Source of the DNA: Devosia naphthalenivorans
GTDB lineage: Bacteria > Pseudomonadota > Alphaproteobacteria > Rhizobiales > Devosiaceae
NCBI RefSeq assembly: GCF_003056355.1
Contig: NZ_PYVW01000002.1
Location: 372,001 to 436,000 of the forward strand
Length of the DNA stretch: 64,000 bases
Reading direction: 5' to 3'
Positions 17,840 to 27,159 of this stretch are shown here, in pieces (position 1 is the first letter of the stretch; the number at the start of each line of letters is the position of its first letter). Made by a program: the position numbers and the translations under genes. The notes under the pieces were generated by a model. That model did not search any database. It worked only from the letters and a program-made list of their open reading frames with translations, and was not told the DNA's origin.

Positions 17840-18862
17840 TCAAGCTGCCTTGTTGAGTTCTCGATGTCGCCAACTAGTCAAGCGGCGGAGCGCAAGCCGA
17901 ATTTGCCACAGCAAGGTTTCCGCAATGCTCGCCCGTCTTGTCCGGTATTCTTGTGCTCGGTGCCAGTTTTTGCTTTCCACTATCCCAGGAAATGCCCTCT
18001 CTGCGAAGCTACAGTACTCGTCTATCGTACCAGACATGGGGCGCCGCATTCTGACCTGATTGAGGACATACCAGAGGCTGTCGTTAGCGAGGCGTTTCCG
18101 CGCTCGGGATAGATATTCCTCCGCTTCTAAAAAGGACGCGCGACCTAAGACTAATTCATAGGTCTTTAGCTTTGCATATAGATCCAGCAAAGGCCCCGCG
18201 TGGAGCGTGTGCTGCATGCTGGAAGGATGAAGCCTATAGTATGCTTGATCGACCCCATCCAGCCGAGCGACTCCAGCATGGAGCGCCGCTCGCATCCACA
18301 TCTCCATGTCGCCTGTCTGAGGTAGGTCTGGGTTGTAGAGACCAATTTGTCGTTGAATGCTGGTGCGCATGACCACTTCGGGGGAGTGGATAAAGCAGCG
18401 GCCCCCTTCACACATGAGCCGCAACCACTCGCGGCCAGCCCAGATAATTGGCCGGCCTAGTCCATCTTGCTTGGCGGGAGGAAGCGTGTCTGTGAATTTT
18501 ATGGCGTTTCCGTAAACAAAGCCGACGGATGGATTCTCTTCCATTATGGCGGTCGCCCGAGCCAAGCAGCCAGGCGTGAGCAAGTCGTCGGCTGAAAGAA
18601 GAACCACGTAGTCCGCATCAGCGGCCGCTAAGCCTTCATTGTAGGTTGCTATGTGTCCCTGGTTCTTGGGATGATGGATGACTTTCACCCGCCGATCCTC
18701 GGCGGCGATCTCGTCGCACACCCGTGCGCTCTCGTCGGTTGACGCATCATTGATGATAAGTAATTTTACGTCCACACCCCTCTGCGAGAGCACAGAGGTC
18801 GCACAGGTCTTGATGAACCTTGCATAATTGTAGCACGGCACAACAATGTGAACTGAAGGCAT
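17840..18862 (-). CDS. Family 2 glycosyltransferase
   Basis: The 340-residue cytosolic enzyme has a GT-A fold opening with VHIVVPCYNYARFIKTC, the nucleotide-binding NDASTDES and the metal-binding SADDLL (about 95). The second half (GDMEMWMRAALHAG) supplies the ED-like catalytic region typical of GT2. It transfers one sugar to the growing lipid-linked repeat unit; donor and linkage cannot be predicted. ATG 18862. It is transcribed toward the flippase gene and away from the GT8 gene; the 246-base gap upstream probably carries divergent promoters. Confidence 0.9.
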   Translation of the reverse strand: MPSVHIVVPCYNYARFIKTCATSVLSQRGVDVKLLIINDASTDESARVCDEIAAEDRRVKVIHHPKNQGHIATYNEGLAAADADYVVLLSADDLLTPGCLARATAIMEENPSVGFVYGNAIKFTDTLPPAKQDGLGRPIIWAGREWLRLMCEGGRCFIHSPEVVMRTSIQRQIGLYNPDLPQTGDMEMWMRAALHAGVARLDGVDQAYYRLHPSSMQHTLHAGPLLDLYAKLKTYELVLGRASFLEAEEYLSRARKRLANDSLWYVLNQVRMRRPMSGTIDEYCSFAERAFPGIVESKNWHRAQEYRTRRASIAETLLWQIRLALRRLTSWRHRELNKAA

Positions 18863-19108
18863 TTTGCACCTGCCGGTCGCAATCTTCCAAGCTCCTCAGT
18901 GAGCGCTACTGCTAATATATCATCCGTGATTGCACAACAACTCGCCCGATCGATTTAGAGTTGGTGCGGAAGTTCTCTCTTACACTGCTTGGTTGGCCTA
19001 GATCGTTAGATTGGTGTTCGCCAACACGAACGTAAATTAGCATCGATGCAGCCAGTACTTCCAGGGAAGTCGGCCGTCTACGCGCTATCGTCACTAGTTT
19101 GCGGATGC

Positions 19109-20080
19109 ATGGATATGTTCGAGCCGCCCATACACATCGTTTTCACTGTTGACGGCGGGTACGCCATGCCACTCGCCACTGCCATATGTTCAATTGCTTC
19201 TAACGTGTCTGTGGGTGTGGAACTCATCTTTCATGTTTTATTCAGTGATTTTCCTCTTCCGTTGCGTCAGAAAGTCGAGGCTTCGCTCAACAACATCGGA
19301 CATCGATCGGCAACGATTACATGGCAGGAAGCTAGTACTGCAGGGCTAGCGCACCTCAGAATAAACAACAAAAACTTAAACAGCCTTGTGTTTTTACGTC
19401 TGCTAATTCCGCAACTGCTACCCGAGGACGTCAAAAAGGCGATCTATCTAGATGCAGACGTTGTCGTACTCGACAATATAGTTGCTCTCTGGACGGAGCC
19501 TTTGAGTGACGTCGCGCTGCTAGCAGTGCGCGACCGCATCGGTTCAGTTGGATCGCCCGCCGGACTCCAGAATTATCGCGAGCTCGGGATACCTGCAGAC
19601 GCCAAGTATTTCAACTCGGGGGTTCTGGTCCTCAATTTGGAGCGCTGGCGAAAGATGGGGCTAAGTGGAAGAATACTGCAATACATAGCTGAACATCCAA
19701 AATATACGTTAATGGAAGACCAGGACGGACTTAATGCAGTTTTGTTCGCCGACTGGGGTGAACTCGATTTTCGCTGGAATTGGCAGGTTGTTCCGAACAT
19801 GAAGAGGGCTATTCATGCGGGCTGCTGGGGATTGGGGCTGACAGAAAAAAGCATTGTCCACTTCGTTACCTCTGCAAAACCTTGGCTCCCAGGCAGCCAA
19901 TCCGCCGAACGAACTCTCTTCTATCACTATCTAGACATGACGGTTTGGCGAGGATGGCGCGTACCCGTGTTGCTGGAATGGAAAGTCGCTGCAAAGCGGG
20001 CAATCAAATCCGCAATCGCGTTACTTCACGTGTGTCGCAACACTGGTCACGCCGGGTTTGCTGCAGGAGCGGATTCATGA
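19109..20080 (+). CDS. Family 8 glycosyltransferase
   Basis: The 323-residue product fits GT8 (LgtC/GspA-like): IHIVFTVDGGYAMPLATAI at the N-terminus, the metal-binding IYLDADVVVLDNI, FNSGVLVLNLERWR, and EDQDGLNAVLF with a late HFVTSAKPW histidine region. These are retaining galactosyl- or glucosyltransferases. ATG 19109 is preferred since conservation begins right after it; ATG 19046 in frame would add 21 residues and 19115 would remove two. None has a strong ribosome-binding site. It overlaps the next GT2 gene by 4 bases. The DNA here is visibly richer in A+T than its surroundings. Confidence 0.87.
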   Translation: MDMFEPPIHIVFTVDGGYAMPLATAICSIASNVSVGVELIFHVLFSDFPLPLRQKVEASLNNIGHRSATITWQEASTAGLAHLRINNKNLNSLVFLRLLIPQLLPEDVKKAIYLDADVVVLDNIVALWTEPLSDVALLAVRDRIGSVGSPAGLQNYRELGIPADAKYFNSGVLVLNLERWRKMGLSGRILQYIAEHPKYTLMEDQDGLNAVLFADWGELDFRWNWQVVPNMKRAIHAGCWGLGLTEKSIVHFVTSAKPWLPGSQSAERTLFYHYLDMTVWRGWRVPVLLEWKVAAKRAIKSAIALLHVCRNTGHAGFAAGADS

Positions 20081-21033
20081 CAGGTTCGACACCCCGCGTT
20101 TCCGTTATCATCCCCGCCTTTAATCGGGCAACTACGCTGCGAGCGTCGGTAGAGAGCGTGCTTCGTCAATCCTATACCGATCTGGAGCTGATCGTTGTAG
20201 ATGACTGCTCCTCCGATGATACAGCGAACATAGCACTTGCGTTTGATGATCCACGTATCCGGCTTTTACGAACTACGAGCAATCTTGGAGCAGGAGGTGC
20301 GCGCAATGTTGGCGTCGCAAACAGCCGAGGCAGTTGGGTTGCCTTCCAAGATAGCGACGATGAATGGCTTCCAACGAAGCTCGAGAAGCAGATGGCACTG
20401 CTGGACAAGGGTGGTTCGGATCAGGTCGCCGCCTATTGTGGCTTGCTGCGTCTGGGCAAATTGAACGGCGTTGCCGACGCACGTTTGGAAATGAGCTACG
20501 TGCCGGATAAATCGCAACTAAAAGTCGATGGAGAATTGATTGAAGAACTGCTCCGGACGAGCATAATTAGTACGCAGACGCTTGTTGTGCGAAAAAATAT
20601 CTTTGAGAGTATCGGGGGATTCGACGCGGAATTGACTCCCATTGAAGACTGGGATTTCGCGCTCTCACTGTGCCAGAAGGGGTTAATAAAATTCGTTGAC
20701 CAGCCACTCGTACTTCAGCGTTTTTCCGAAAACAGCATTAGCAGAGACGGCGACAAACGGCTCATTTCCCAGATTAGAGTTGTGGAGAAGCACTATTCCA
20801 CTTTCTCCAAATACCCCGGAATTCTAGCTTATCAGTACCGCTTAATTTCAGGCGCCCTAAGGCGCAAAGGTGATTTTGCCGAGGCTTTACGCTATCTGCT
20901 TCGGGCGATCAAAGTACACCCCTCCAGCATACAGCTTTGGCCTCGAGCCGCGCACGTCGGTATCCTCACGCTCGCAGCTAATCCGTTTTTGGCTTGGCCG
21001 CGGAGGAATTTTGGCCGCGCCGCAGACAAATAG
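20077..21033 (+). CDS. Family 2 glycosyltransferase
   Basis: The 318-residue enzyme has GT2 motifs VSVIIPAFNRATTLRASV, VVDDCSSDDT, the metal-binding FQDSDDEWLP (about 83-92) and PIEDWDFALSL as the catalytic ED region. The start is ATG 20077, overlapping the GT8 stop (ATGA) and preceded by a gcaggagcgg site. The last 60 residues (GALRRKGDFAEALRYLLRAI) look like a TPR-type helix pair, seen on several GT2 proteins. It shares the lower G+C of the GT8 gene, so the pair was probably acquired together. It ends 60 bases before the convergent asparagine-synthetase-like gene. Confidence 0.88.
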   Translation: MTGSTPRVSVIIPAFNRATTLRASVESVLRQSYTDLELIVVDDCSSDDTANIALAFDDPRIRLLRTTSNLGAGGARNVGVANSRGSWVAFQDSDDEWLPTKLEKQMALLDKGGSDQVAAYCGLLRLGKLNGVADARLEMSYVPDKSQLKVDGELIEELLRTSIISTQTLVVRKNIFESIGGFDAELTPIEDWDFALSLCQKGLIKFVDQPLVLQRFSENSISRDGDKRLISQIRVVEKHYSTFSKYPGILAYQYRLISGALRRKGDFAEALRYLLRAIKVHPSSIQLWPRAAHVGILTLAANPFLAWPRRNFGRAADK

Positions 21034-21093
21034 TAGACGCGGTTAGGGTCATCAAAGACGACCTCTCCACTTGTCCCGCTGCGTTCAGGTTAG

Positions 21094-22593
21094 TTAAAAT
21101 GCCTTCCGGTATCTGAGTGCAATTTGTCGCAGCTTGCGGGCCGCACGGCGGGGATCCGCCGCTACGTCCTTGATGCGTTTGGTGAAATCGCGCCAGTTCC
21201 CGTACCTGTTGATGGGAATACTCAAGAGTTCCGGCCAAGAGCGACTGATAGCGTCTCGAAACACTCTACCATCGCGTCGCATCTCAGGGGGTATCGAAAG
21301 CATGGCCGCAAAGTTTGCGCGTGAGATCATGGGATGCAGTTCAGTTTCGACGGGATTGGCGTAGCTATCAGAAAAGGCCCAACTGCTCATGCGCAGTTCG
21401 AGGTATGCTAGGTCGAGCTTAAGCAGCGTGTCGAAGGCGTCGATCGGTTCCAGCCACCGTGCCACTGCTTGGACAACTTGCGGCTCACGCGGTAGCTTCA
21501 GGCGTGCGGTGATTCCGCTGGCGTCGATCGGTGTTTGATCATCAGCGCCAAGCCAGAGAAACCCACGGCCCACTTCACCACCGAGTCCTCCCAGAAAATA
21601 GCTACCGCGGAGGGGGTGTACGCTGGGGTGCATGGTCATATTTGCGCCGCTAATGCAGTGCCCAGCGCGAACTTGCCATCCCAGCGTCTGTGCCTGGGTC
21701 GCGATACGGTAGGGCAGTACCTCGTGCCGGAGGTTGAGTTCACGAGCAAGGTGACGAGCAGTGTGGACGTCAAGCCCACCAGAGGGCGCTGCAACCGTCA
21801 CCGCCTGAACAGCACTTGCGATAGGACGGAGTGCGGACAAGACAAATCGAGAATCGGTTCCCGCAGTGAGGGCAATTTTCACCGTGCCGGATCTCTGAAG
21901 GACCTCTACGGTCCGGCGAATGCGAACAAGAACGTCGTCGAATGTCGTCATTGGATCTGTAGACATCGCGATAGGCTCGGAAGGCCAGTGCCGGTGCGCC
22001 GCCCAACTGTCGAGATCCAGATAATGATTGCAGGTAAGGCGGTATATGTCTTTGTGGGCGGTCAAACCTGCTGGGAACCAGCCGGCTTGAGACACCCCGA
22101 GTTTGCGGTGCAGCTCGGTTTGAAGCCGGTTGCTATACTCATGAGGGTCCAGCAAGGTCATAGCCGTAGCGCCGGCTACTTTCCTCGAACGATCGTACAC
22201 GAGAGACTTAGTGCCATCTGCGTCGAGGTAAATCCTACTGCAATGGGGAATGTCTAGGACGAATATAAAGCTGCCCGTCAGCGAATATATATTGCGTTCT
22301 ACCCAGTTATCGACGGTATTGTAGTCAATATTTTCGTTTACCTGAGTCGCCACAGAAAGCAACCCGCGGTCCAGATCAATCGCATTGCCAAGTATTGCAC
22401 CGACAATGCGTCCGGTTCTCTCGTGTACTGCCGTTATGGAGAGGCCGCCGAACGTATCGATCGCGTGCCGAGACAACACATGTCGTACCGCACCCGATGC
22501 TATTGGTTCTTCCCGCCTTATTACAAGGAACTGGCCGTTTCTGCTGGGCCAAGCTGCGGTCATTGTTCCTAGCTCCATCAATACGGCTCGCAT
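21094..22593 (-). CDS. Asparagine-synthetase-like protein lacking a usual glutaminase domain
   Basis: The 499-residue protein has, from about 215, a synthetase-type nucleotide-binding core: ALTAGTDSRFVLSAL in place of the SGGLDS loop, and GGLGGEVGRGF resembling the late DGGDE-like loop. The N-terminal 190 residues do not begin with the catalytic Cys2 of glutamine amidotransferases, so glutamine hydrolysis is unlikely. ATG 22593 is chosen because the frame upstream runs into the epimerase gene, but the ribosome-binding site is weak and ATG 22578 or GTG further up are possible. The family forms amides through adenylates; here the substrate may be a uronic acid of the polysaccharide (inference). 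Confidence 0.65.
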   Translation of the reverse strand: MRAVLMELGTMTAAWPSRNGQFLVIRREEPIASGAVRHVLSRHAIDTFGGLSITAVHERTGRIVGAILGNAIDLDRGLLSVATQVNENIDYNTVDNWVERNIYSLTGSFIFVLDIPHCSRIYLDADGTKSLVYDRSRKVAGATAMTLLDPHEYSNRLQTELHRKLGVSQAGWFPAGLTAHKDIYRLTCNHYLDLDSWAAHRHWPSEPIAMSTDPMTTFDDVLVRIRRTVEVLQRSGTVKIALTAGTDSRFVLSALRPIASAVQAVTVAAPSGGLDVHTARHLARELNLRHEVLPYRIATQAQTLGWQVRAGHCISGANMTMHPSVHPLRGSYFLGGLGGEVGRGFLWLGADDQTPIDASGITARLKLPREPQVVQAVARWLEPIDAFDTLLKLDLAYLELRMSSWAFSDSYANPVETELHPMISRANFAAMLSIPPEMRRDGRVFRDAISRSWPELLSIPINRYGNWRDFTKRIKDVAADPRRAARKLRQIALRYRKAF

Positions 22594-22654
22594 TGGACGG
22601 TTGGACCAAACTCGCACCCGCCCAAACGCCAGGGCACCAACTGACGAGCCAGGT

Positions 22655-23614
22655 CTAGGCGTTTGCGAGCGCGGGGCGAGACAGTTGAGTCTCAAAATAG
22701 GCGATGGTTTTTGCCAAACCTTCTTCGAGTTGAATGGAGGGCTCCCAATCAAGCAGGGCACGTGCCCGAGTGATATCGGGACGGCGTTGGGTGGGGTCGT
22801 TTTCGGGCAGCGGACGCCTGACGATCGCAGAGCGAGAGCCGGTGAGCCTCAGGATTATCTCGGCTAGATCGAGTACGGTGACCTCAGTAGGATTACCCAG
22901 ATTAATGGGACCCGTAACGTCGTCTGGTGCCCCCATCATTCTGAGGAGCCCAGATATCAGGTCATCGACGAAGCAAAAGCTACGTGTCTGACTACCTTCG
23001 CCGTATATGGTAATCGGATTGCCGAGGAGCGCCTGAACGATAAAGTTGGAAACAACTCGCCCGTCCTGGGGGTGCATCCCAGGACCGTAGGTATTGAATA
23101 TCCGCACCACCCGAATTCGCAGTTGGTGCTGGCGAAAATAATCGAAGAACAGCGTTTCCGCACAACGCTTGCCCTCGTCATAGCACGACCGAGGACCGAT
23201 AGGATTGACATTGCCCCAATAACTCTCCGTTTGCGGATGTTGCAAAGGTTCGCCGTAGATTTCCGACGTCGACGCCTGCAGGATCTTCGCTCCCGTACGT
23301 TTCGCGAGCCCGAGCATGTTAATCGCGCCATGCACACTAGCTTTCGTAGTCTGCACCGGATCGGCCTGATAGTGAACCGGGGAGGCTGGACAGGCTAGAT
23401 TGTAGATCTCATCCACTTCCACATAGAGCGCAAAGGTTACGTCATGCCGCATGACTTCAAAGTTGGGTAAGCCTTGGAGGTGCGCGATGTTCGAACGGCG
23501 TCCGGTACAGTAGTTGTCAACGCAGAGCACATCGTGGCCAGCCTGAACTAGCCTCGTGCAAAGATGGCTACCGAGGAACCCGGCGCCGCCGGTGACGAGA
23601 ATGCGTCTGCTCAT
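22655..23614 (-). CDS. UDP-glucuronate decarboxylase-like NAD-dependent epimerase (UXS type)
   Basis: The 319-residue short-chain dehydrogenase has the NAD loop TGGAGFLGS (8-16), the catalytic Tyr145 and Lys149 in [11 protein letters not shown], and the diagnostic [20 protein letters not shown] stretch (75-94) that is typical of UDP-xylose synthases. It would convert UDP-glucuronate to UDP-xylose, a donor for the polysaccharide. ATG 23614. It is followed on the same strand by the asparagine-synthetase-like gene, 61 bases away. It is divergent from the polymerase gene, with 150 bases between. Confidence 0.88.
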   Translation of the reverse strand: MSRRILVTGGAGFLGSHLCTRLVQAGHDVLCVDNYCTGRRSNIAHLQGLPNFEVMRHDVTFALYVEVDEIYNLACPASPVHYQADPVQTTKASVHGAINMLGLAKRTGAKILQASTSEIYGEPLQHPQTESYWGNVNPIGPRSCYDEGKRCAETLFFDYFRQHQLRIRVVRIFNTYGPGMHPQDGRVVSNFIVQALLGNPITIYGEGSQTRSFCFVDDLISGLLRMMGAPDDVTGPINLGNPTEVTVLDLAEIILRLTGSRSAIVRRPLPENDPTQRRPDITRARALLDWEPSIQLEEGLAKTIAYFETQLSRPALANA

Positions 23615-23764
23615 AGTCTATCCCCCGCTGCAAATTTCTTGTCAGAACTAGCACGCGTATTTGAACCTTGAAGCTGACCGAAGGAGCTATGGTTCTGCCA
23701 AGTGCGTCAGTCCTAGTCTGGTGATCTACAGGTCCGGGGGGACCAACTGCTCTTCGGATTTAGA

Positions 23765-25186
23765 ATGACATCGAACTCGGCGGCCTCTTATTTAGGGACT
23801 GGGCAGCAGCCACCATCAACGTTCTTTGTTGCCGCACCGAGGGTGTCAAAATGGCCTCCAGCGGCGGTGACGGCCTTGATGGTCGCCCTTGTTATACCCT
23901 GGGTTTTTTCATTTGGCTCTGTAGCGGTCTCGTTGTACCGGCTGGTGCTCCTGGCAGTAGCGGTGCCCACACTGGCTTTTTGGCTTTCGGGTAAAGCAGG
24001 CCGGATCAGAGCAGTAGATATTCTGCTCGGGCTCTTTTGCATCTGGGCCACCATTGCCACGATCGTAGTTCATGGGGCTATGGAAGCGATCGAGCCCAGC
24101 GGAATTCTGTTTCTCGAAACTTTCATCGCCTATCTAGTGGCCCGTTGTTACATCCGTACGTATCAGGATCTTGTCGCCACCACCAGAATCCTGCTCCTGA
24201 TCGTGTCTGTTCTGCTACCGCTGGCGATTGTTGAGGCGATCACCCAACAGAAGTTAACGCTTGAGCTCTTCCGGCTTGTCTTGCCAAGCATCCAGGGCAC
24301 GACAAACGAGCTGCGCTGGGGGCTGGCTAGAGTGCAGGGGCCGTTTGAGCATCCCATTTTGTTCGGTGTCTTCTGCGGCGCACCTGCTGCACTGGCCTGG
24401 CTTGTTCTTGGTGTGGAAGCCCGTCTCGTCCAACGGTGGACAATGACTGCCATCGTCGCTGGGACTTCTATGCTGGCACTTTCATCGGGTCCAATGGTGG
24501 CTTTGCTCGTGCAGCTTGCGTTGGTCGTGTGGAGTTGGACGTTTCAGAAAACACCCTTTCGCTGGCGAATATTATGGGTCGTATGCATTGTTAGCTACTG
24601 CGCGCTCGAAGTGTTGTCTGACCAGCCCGTGTTGCATTTACTTACACGATTTGCCTTTGACCCTTGGACAGCTTTTTACCGTTTGCTGATTTGGGAATAT
24701 GGCTGGGCGTCTGTAATGTCTCATCCGCTATTTGGCACTGGGTTCAACGACTGGCTTCGCCCTGCGTGGATGTCTTCGAGCATCGACATGTTCTGGTTGC
24801 TTCCAGCGGTGCGGCACGGACTGCCAGCCGGCATTCTTCTGTTGTCCGCGTTCTTCGCCGCTTACCTCGCGGTTAGCTTCAAGCCCTGTCGTGAGCAGAA
24901 GCTGCTGGCGTGTCGTACCGCCTATCTTATCACCCTGAGCGGCTTCTTTTTGGCGGGATGGGCAGTGCATTTTTGGAACGCGACCTACGTGTTGTTCACA
25001 TTTCTACTCGGTAGTGGAATTTGGATTCTGGATGCTTCAGGTGGAGCTGCTGCGAATCCACCGGTGAACGCGCGTCAAGGAAACAGCAATCGACTGGGTA
25101 ATAGCCGCGTACGCCCAATCAGAGTCTCCCGCCAAAGCTACGTACAAAGTGCAGGAAATCTTTCCTCACACAAGGATCTTGGATGA
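23765..25186 (+). CDS. Polysaccharide polymerase (Wzy / O-antigen ligase family)
   Basis: The 473-residue integral membrane protein has roughly 10-12 helices and a large periplasmic loop containing GLARVQGPFEHPILFG, the Wzy_C/O-antigen ligase signature in which the Arg and His are expected to act; HPLFGTGFNDWL later fits the same family. It joins repeat units in the periplasm. The N-terminal 30 residues and the last 45 are hydrophilic. It overlaps the next glycosyltransferase gene by 4 bases. Polymerase rather than ligase is inferred from the surrounding Wzx/Wzz genes. Confidence 0.88.
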   Translation: MTSNSAASYLGTGQQPPSTFFVAAPRVSKWPPAAVTALMVALVIPWVFSFGSVAVSLYRLVLLAVAVPTLAFWLSGKAGRIRAVDILLGLFCIWATIATIVVHGAMEAIEPSGILFLETFIAYLVARCYIRTYQDLVATTRILLLIVSVLLPLAIVEAITQQKLTLELFRLVLPSIQGTTNELRWGLARVQGPFEHPILFGVFCGAPAALAWLVLGVEARLVQRWTMTAIVAGTSMLALSSGPMVALLVQLALVVWSWTFQKTPFRWRILWVVCIVSYCALEVLSDQPVLHLLTRFAFDPWTAFYRLLIWEYGWASVMSHPLFGTGFNDWLRPAWMSSSIDMFWLLPAVRHGLPAGILLLSAFFAAYLAVSFKPCREQKLLACRTAYLITLSGFFLAGWAVHFWNATYVLFTFLLGSGIWILDASGGAAANPPVNARQGNSNRLGNSRVRPIRVSRQSYVQSAGNLSSHKDLG

Positions 25187-26394
25187 GAGTGCTTCTTGTT
25201 GCGCCGACCTGTGACGGGACCGATGTGGGGGAATCGTGGGTGGCGTGTCAGTGGGCGTCCGGTCTGAGCGCATGTCATGACGTCACGCTATTGACCTATC
25301 GAAAGCGGGATCGACCTTCGGCTCGAGATCAATTGAAGAACTGCCGCGTCGTCGAATGGACTGAACCTCCATTCTTGGGCAGAGCCGAACGGCTCAATAG
25401 CATGATGGCGCCGGGCTACTTGCCGTTCTATTTCCGTGCCAGGCGCTGGATAGCGGCGGCACTCCGACGCGGAGAACAGTTTGACGTAGCGTTCCAGCCG
25501 GTGCCAGTCGCAATGCGCTATCCTTGTCCGGCGGTTGGTTTCGGAATCCCGGTGATCTTGGGACCGGTAGGCGGAGGGCTGAGTTCGCCGCCGGCATTTG
25601 CGGCGAAGGAGGGAACCGATCCCTGGTTTGTTCGCTTGCGCCGGCTGGACAGTATGCGGTTGAAGTACGACCCCCTTCTCAAGGGCAGTTATGAGAGCGC
25701 AAGCTGCGTATTGGGTATCGCGCCCTATGTCGCTGAAAAGCTCGCTGACCTTTCGCTCAAGCGCTTCGAGATCATGAGCGAAACCGCCATCAATGAGGTT
25801 CCGTCCCCGATTGATCGATCGGGACGGCTGGATCCCGTAAGAGCATTGTTTGTGGGTCGACTGGTTCGAACCAAGGGCGCGCGAGAAGCTATCGGGGCTA
25901 TGGCGCTCTGTCGGGATCTACCCCTCGTGCTCGACATCGTTGGTGATGGTCCCGACCGTGCAGCCTGTGAGGAAATCACGCGGGAAGCTGGTTTGGCAGA
26001 CCGTGTTCGGTTCTGGGGCTACCAGCCTCGAGAGACGGTGATGCAACACTACAGGATGGCCGACATATTCGTATTTCCTAGCTATAGGGAACCTGGTGGG
26101 AACGTGACATTGGAGGCAATGAGCAACAGCCTCCCGCTGGTCGTGTGCGGTCGCGGCGGCCCGGGCGCTGCCGTTGATGAGGCATGCGGTTTCAAGCTGC
26201 AGGTCACGACGCCCGATGAACTCACACGTGACGTGGCGGAGGCTCTTCGCAAACTTCTTTCCGACGACGACTTGCGCCACCGCATGGGGCAGGCCGCATG
26301 GGAGCATGTTCAGCGCACGGCATTGTGGAAGCACAAGATCGGTCGCATCAATGAAATTTTCGAGGAACTGGTGGTTCGCAGGGATTATGCCTGA
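25183..26394 (+). CDS. Family 4 glycosyltransferase
   Basis: The 403-residue GT-B enzyme has a C-terminal Glycos_transf_1 domain: ALFVGRLVRTKGAREAIGAM, IVGDGPDRAACEEI, VRFWGYQPRETVMQHY and FVFPSYREPGGNVTLEAMS, the last being the EX7E-type motif that binds the donor diphosphate. The N-terminal half binds the acceptor lipid. It starts inside the stop of the polymerase gene (ATGA), so the two are coupled. Donor sugar unknown. Confidence 0.92.
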   Translation: MRVLLVAPTCDGTDVGESWVACQWASGLSACHDVTLLTYRKRDRPSARDQLKNCRVVEWTEPPFLGRAERLNSMMAPGYLPFYFRARRWIAAALRRGEQFDVAFQPVPVAMRYPCPAVGFGIPVILGPVGGGLSSPPAFAAKEGTDPWFVRLRRLDSMRLKYDPLLKGSYESASCVLGIAPYVAEKLADLSLKRFEIMSETAINEVPSPIDRSGRLDPVRALFVGRLVRTKGAREAIGAMALCRDLPLVLDIVGDGPDRAACEEITREAGLADRVRFWGYQPRETVMQHYRMADIFVFPSYREPGGNVTLEAMSNSLPLVVCGRGGPGAAVDEACGFKLQVTTPDELTRDVAEALRKLLSDDDLRHRMGQAAWEHVQRTALWKHKIGRINEIFEELVVRRDYA

Positions 26395-26406
26395 CACATA
26401 ACCGGT

Positions 26407-26443
26407 TGCGCCTCCACATAGGCGCACTCCAATGATGCTGGAG
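26407..26443. terminator. Possible shared terminator hairpins between convergent genes
   Basis: Two adjacent stems lie in the 90 bases between the convergent GT4 and deacetylase genes: tgcgcct/aggcgca (26407-26413 and 26420-26426) and ctcca/tggag (26427-26431 and 26439-26443). No T tract follows, so they are at best weak or Rho-assisted ends. Confidence 0.35.
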
Positions 26444-26484
26444 CTGGGGCCGCTAAGCGGGCTGCCACGACAGCTTGCGGCCCT

Positions 26485-27147
26485 CTAGCTCAATTGTTTG
26501 AGTTGCATACCGGCAGCACGTCGTAAGCGCTTCAGGACCGGCAGTCGGCCGCTCAGAGCGCTCTCGATCTCCTGTGGTGACATTTGGTTGCGGATCGAGC
26601 GGCGCGGCTTGAGGAAACTTTGTTCGCGAGCGATGCCGCCATCCGAGGTGAAAGCAGCGCTGAAACCGGCTCTGCGTAAGGAGTGCAACACCTCTCGATT
26701 GTAGCGTCCAAAGGGAATGGCAAAAGTGTTCACCTCCGAACCGCAAATTTCCTCCAGCATTGCCCTGGACTGTGCCAGTTCGGTGGCAAGCCGCGTGGCG
26801 GAAAGCTTTGTGAGGTCGGAGTGATCAACCCCGTGGCTACCGATGGCCATGCCACAGGCATGTAGCTCGGCGACGTCCGCTGCCGCGAGTGAGCCGGGGT
26901 GGCCTAGTCGCCCGGTGAGAACGAAGAAGGATGCGGAAAGTCCGCGTTTCAATAGTTCGGGAAGGGCTATAGTCAGGTCCGAAATGTTGCTGTCGTCGAA
27001 AGTAATGGCCAGGTTTCCCCGATCGGCGTGGCCGGCAATTTGGTCGAGCAAGAAGCGGAATTGTTCTGTTCCCAGCCAGAAAGGGCCTTCGCCTGGCTCG
27101 AGCACGCGCTCCGGACGCCCTACACCGTGAAAATTGATGATCTGCAT
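26485..27147 (-). CDS. Polysaccharide deacetylase (CE4 family)
   Basis: The 220-residue protein carries the NodB-homology motifs TFDDSN (49-54) with the catalytic Asp and SHGVDH (104-109) with the zinc-binding histidines, followed by FAIPFGRYNREVL. No signal peptide is visible, so it appears cytosolic or is exported another way. It removes N- or O-acetyl groups from sugars; the repeat unit or a precursor is the likely target. It is short for the family, close to the bare domain. It lies 12 bases downstream of a GT2 gene in a run of four minus-strand genes. Confidence 0.88.
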   Translation of the reverse strand: MQIINFHGVGRPERVLEPGEGPFWLGTEQFRFLLDQIAGHADRGNLAITFDDSNISDLTIALPELLKRGLSASFFVLTGRLGHPGSLAAADVAELHACGMAIGSHGVDHSDLTKLSATRLATELAQSRAMLEEICGSEVNTFAIPFGRYNREVLHSLRRAGFSAAFTSDGGIAREQSFLKPRRSIRNQMSPQEIESALSGRLPVLKRLRRAAGMQLKQLS

Positions 27148-27159
27148 TGCACGCCTAGC

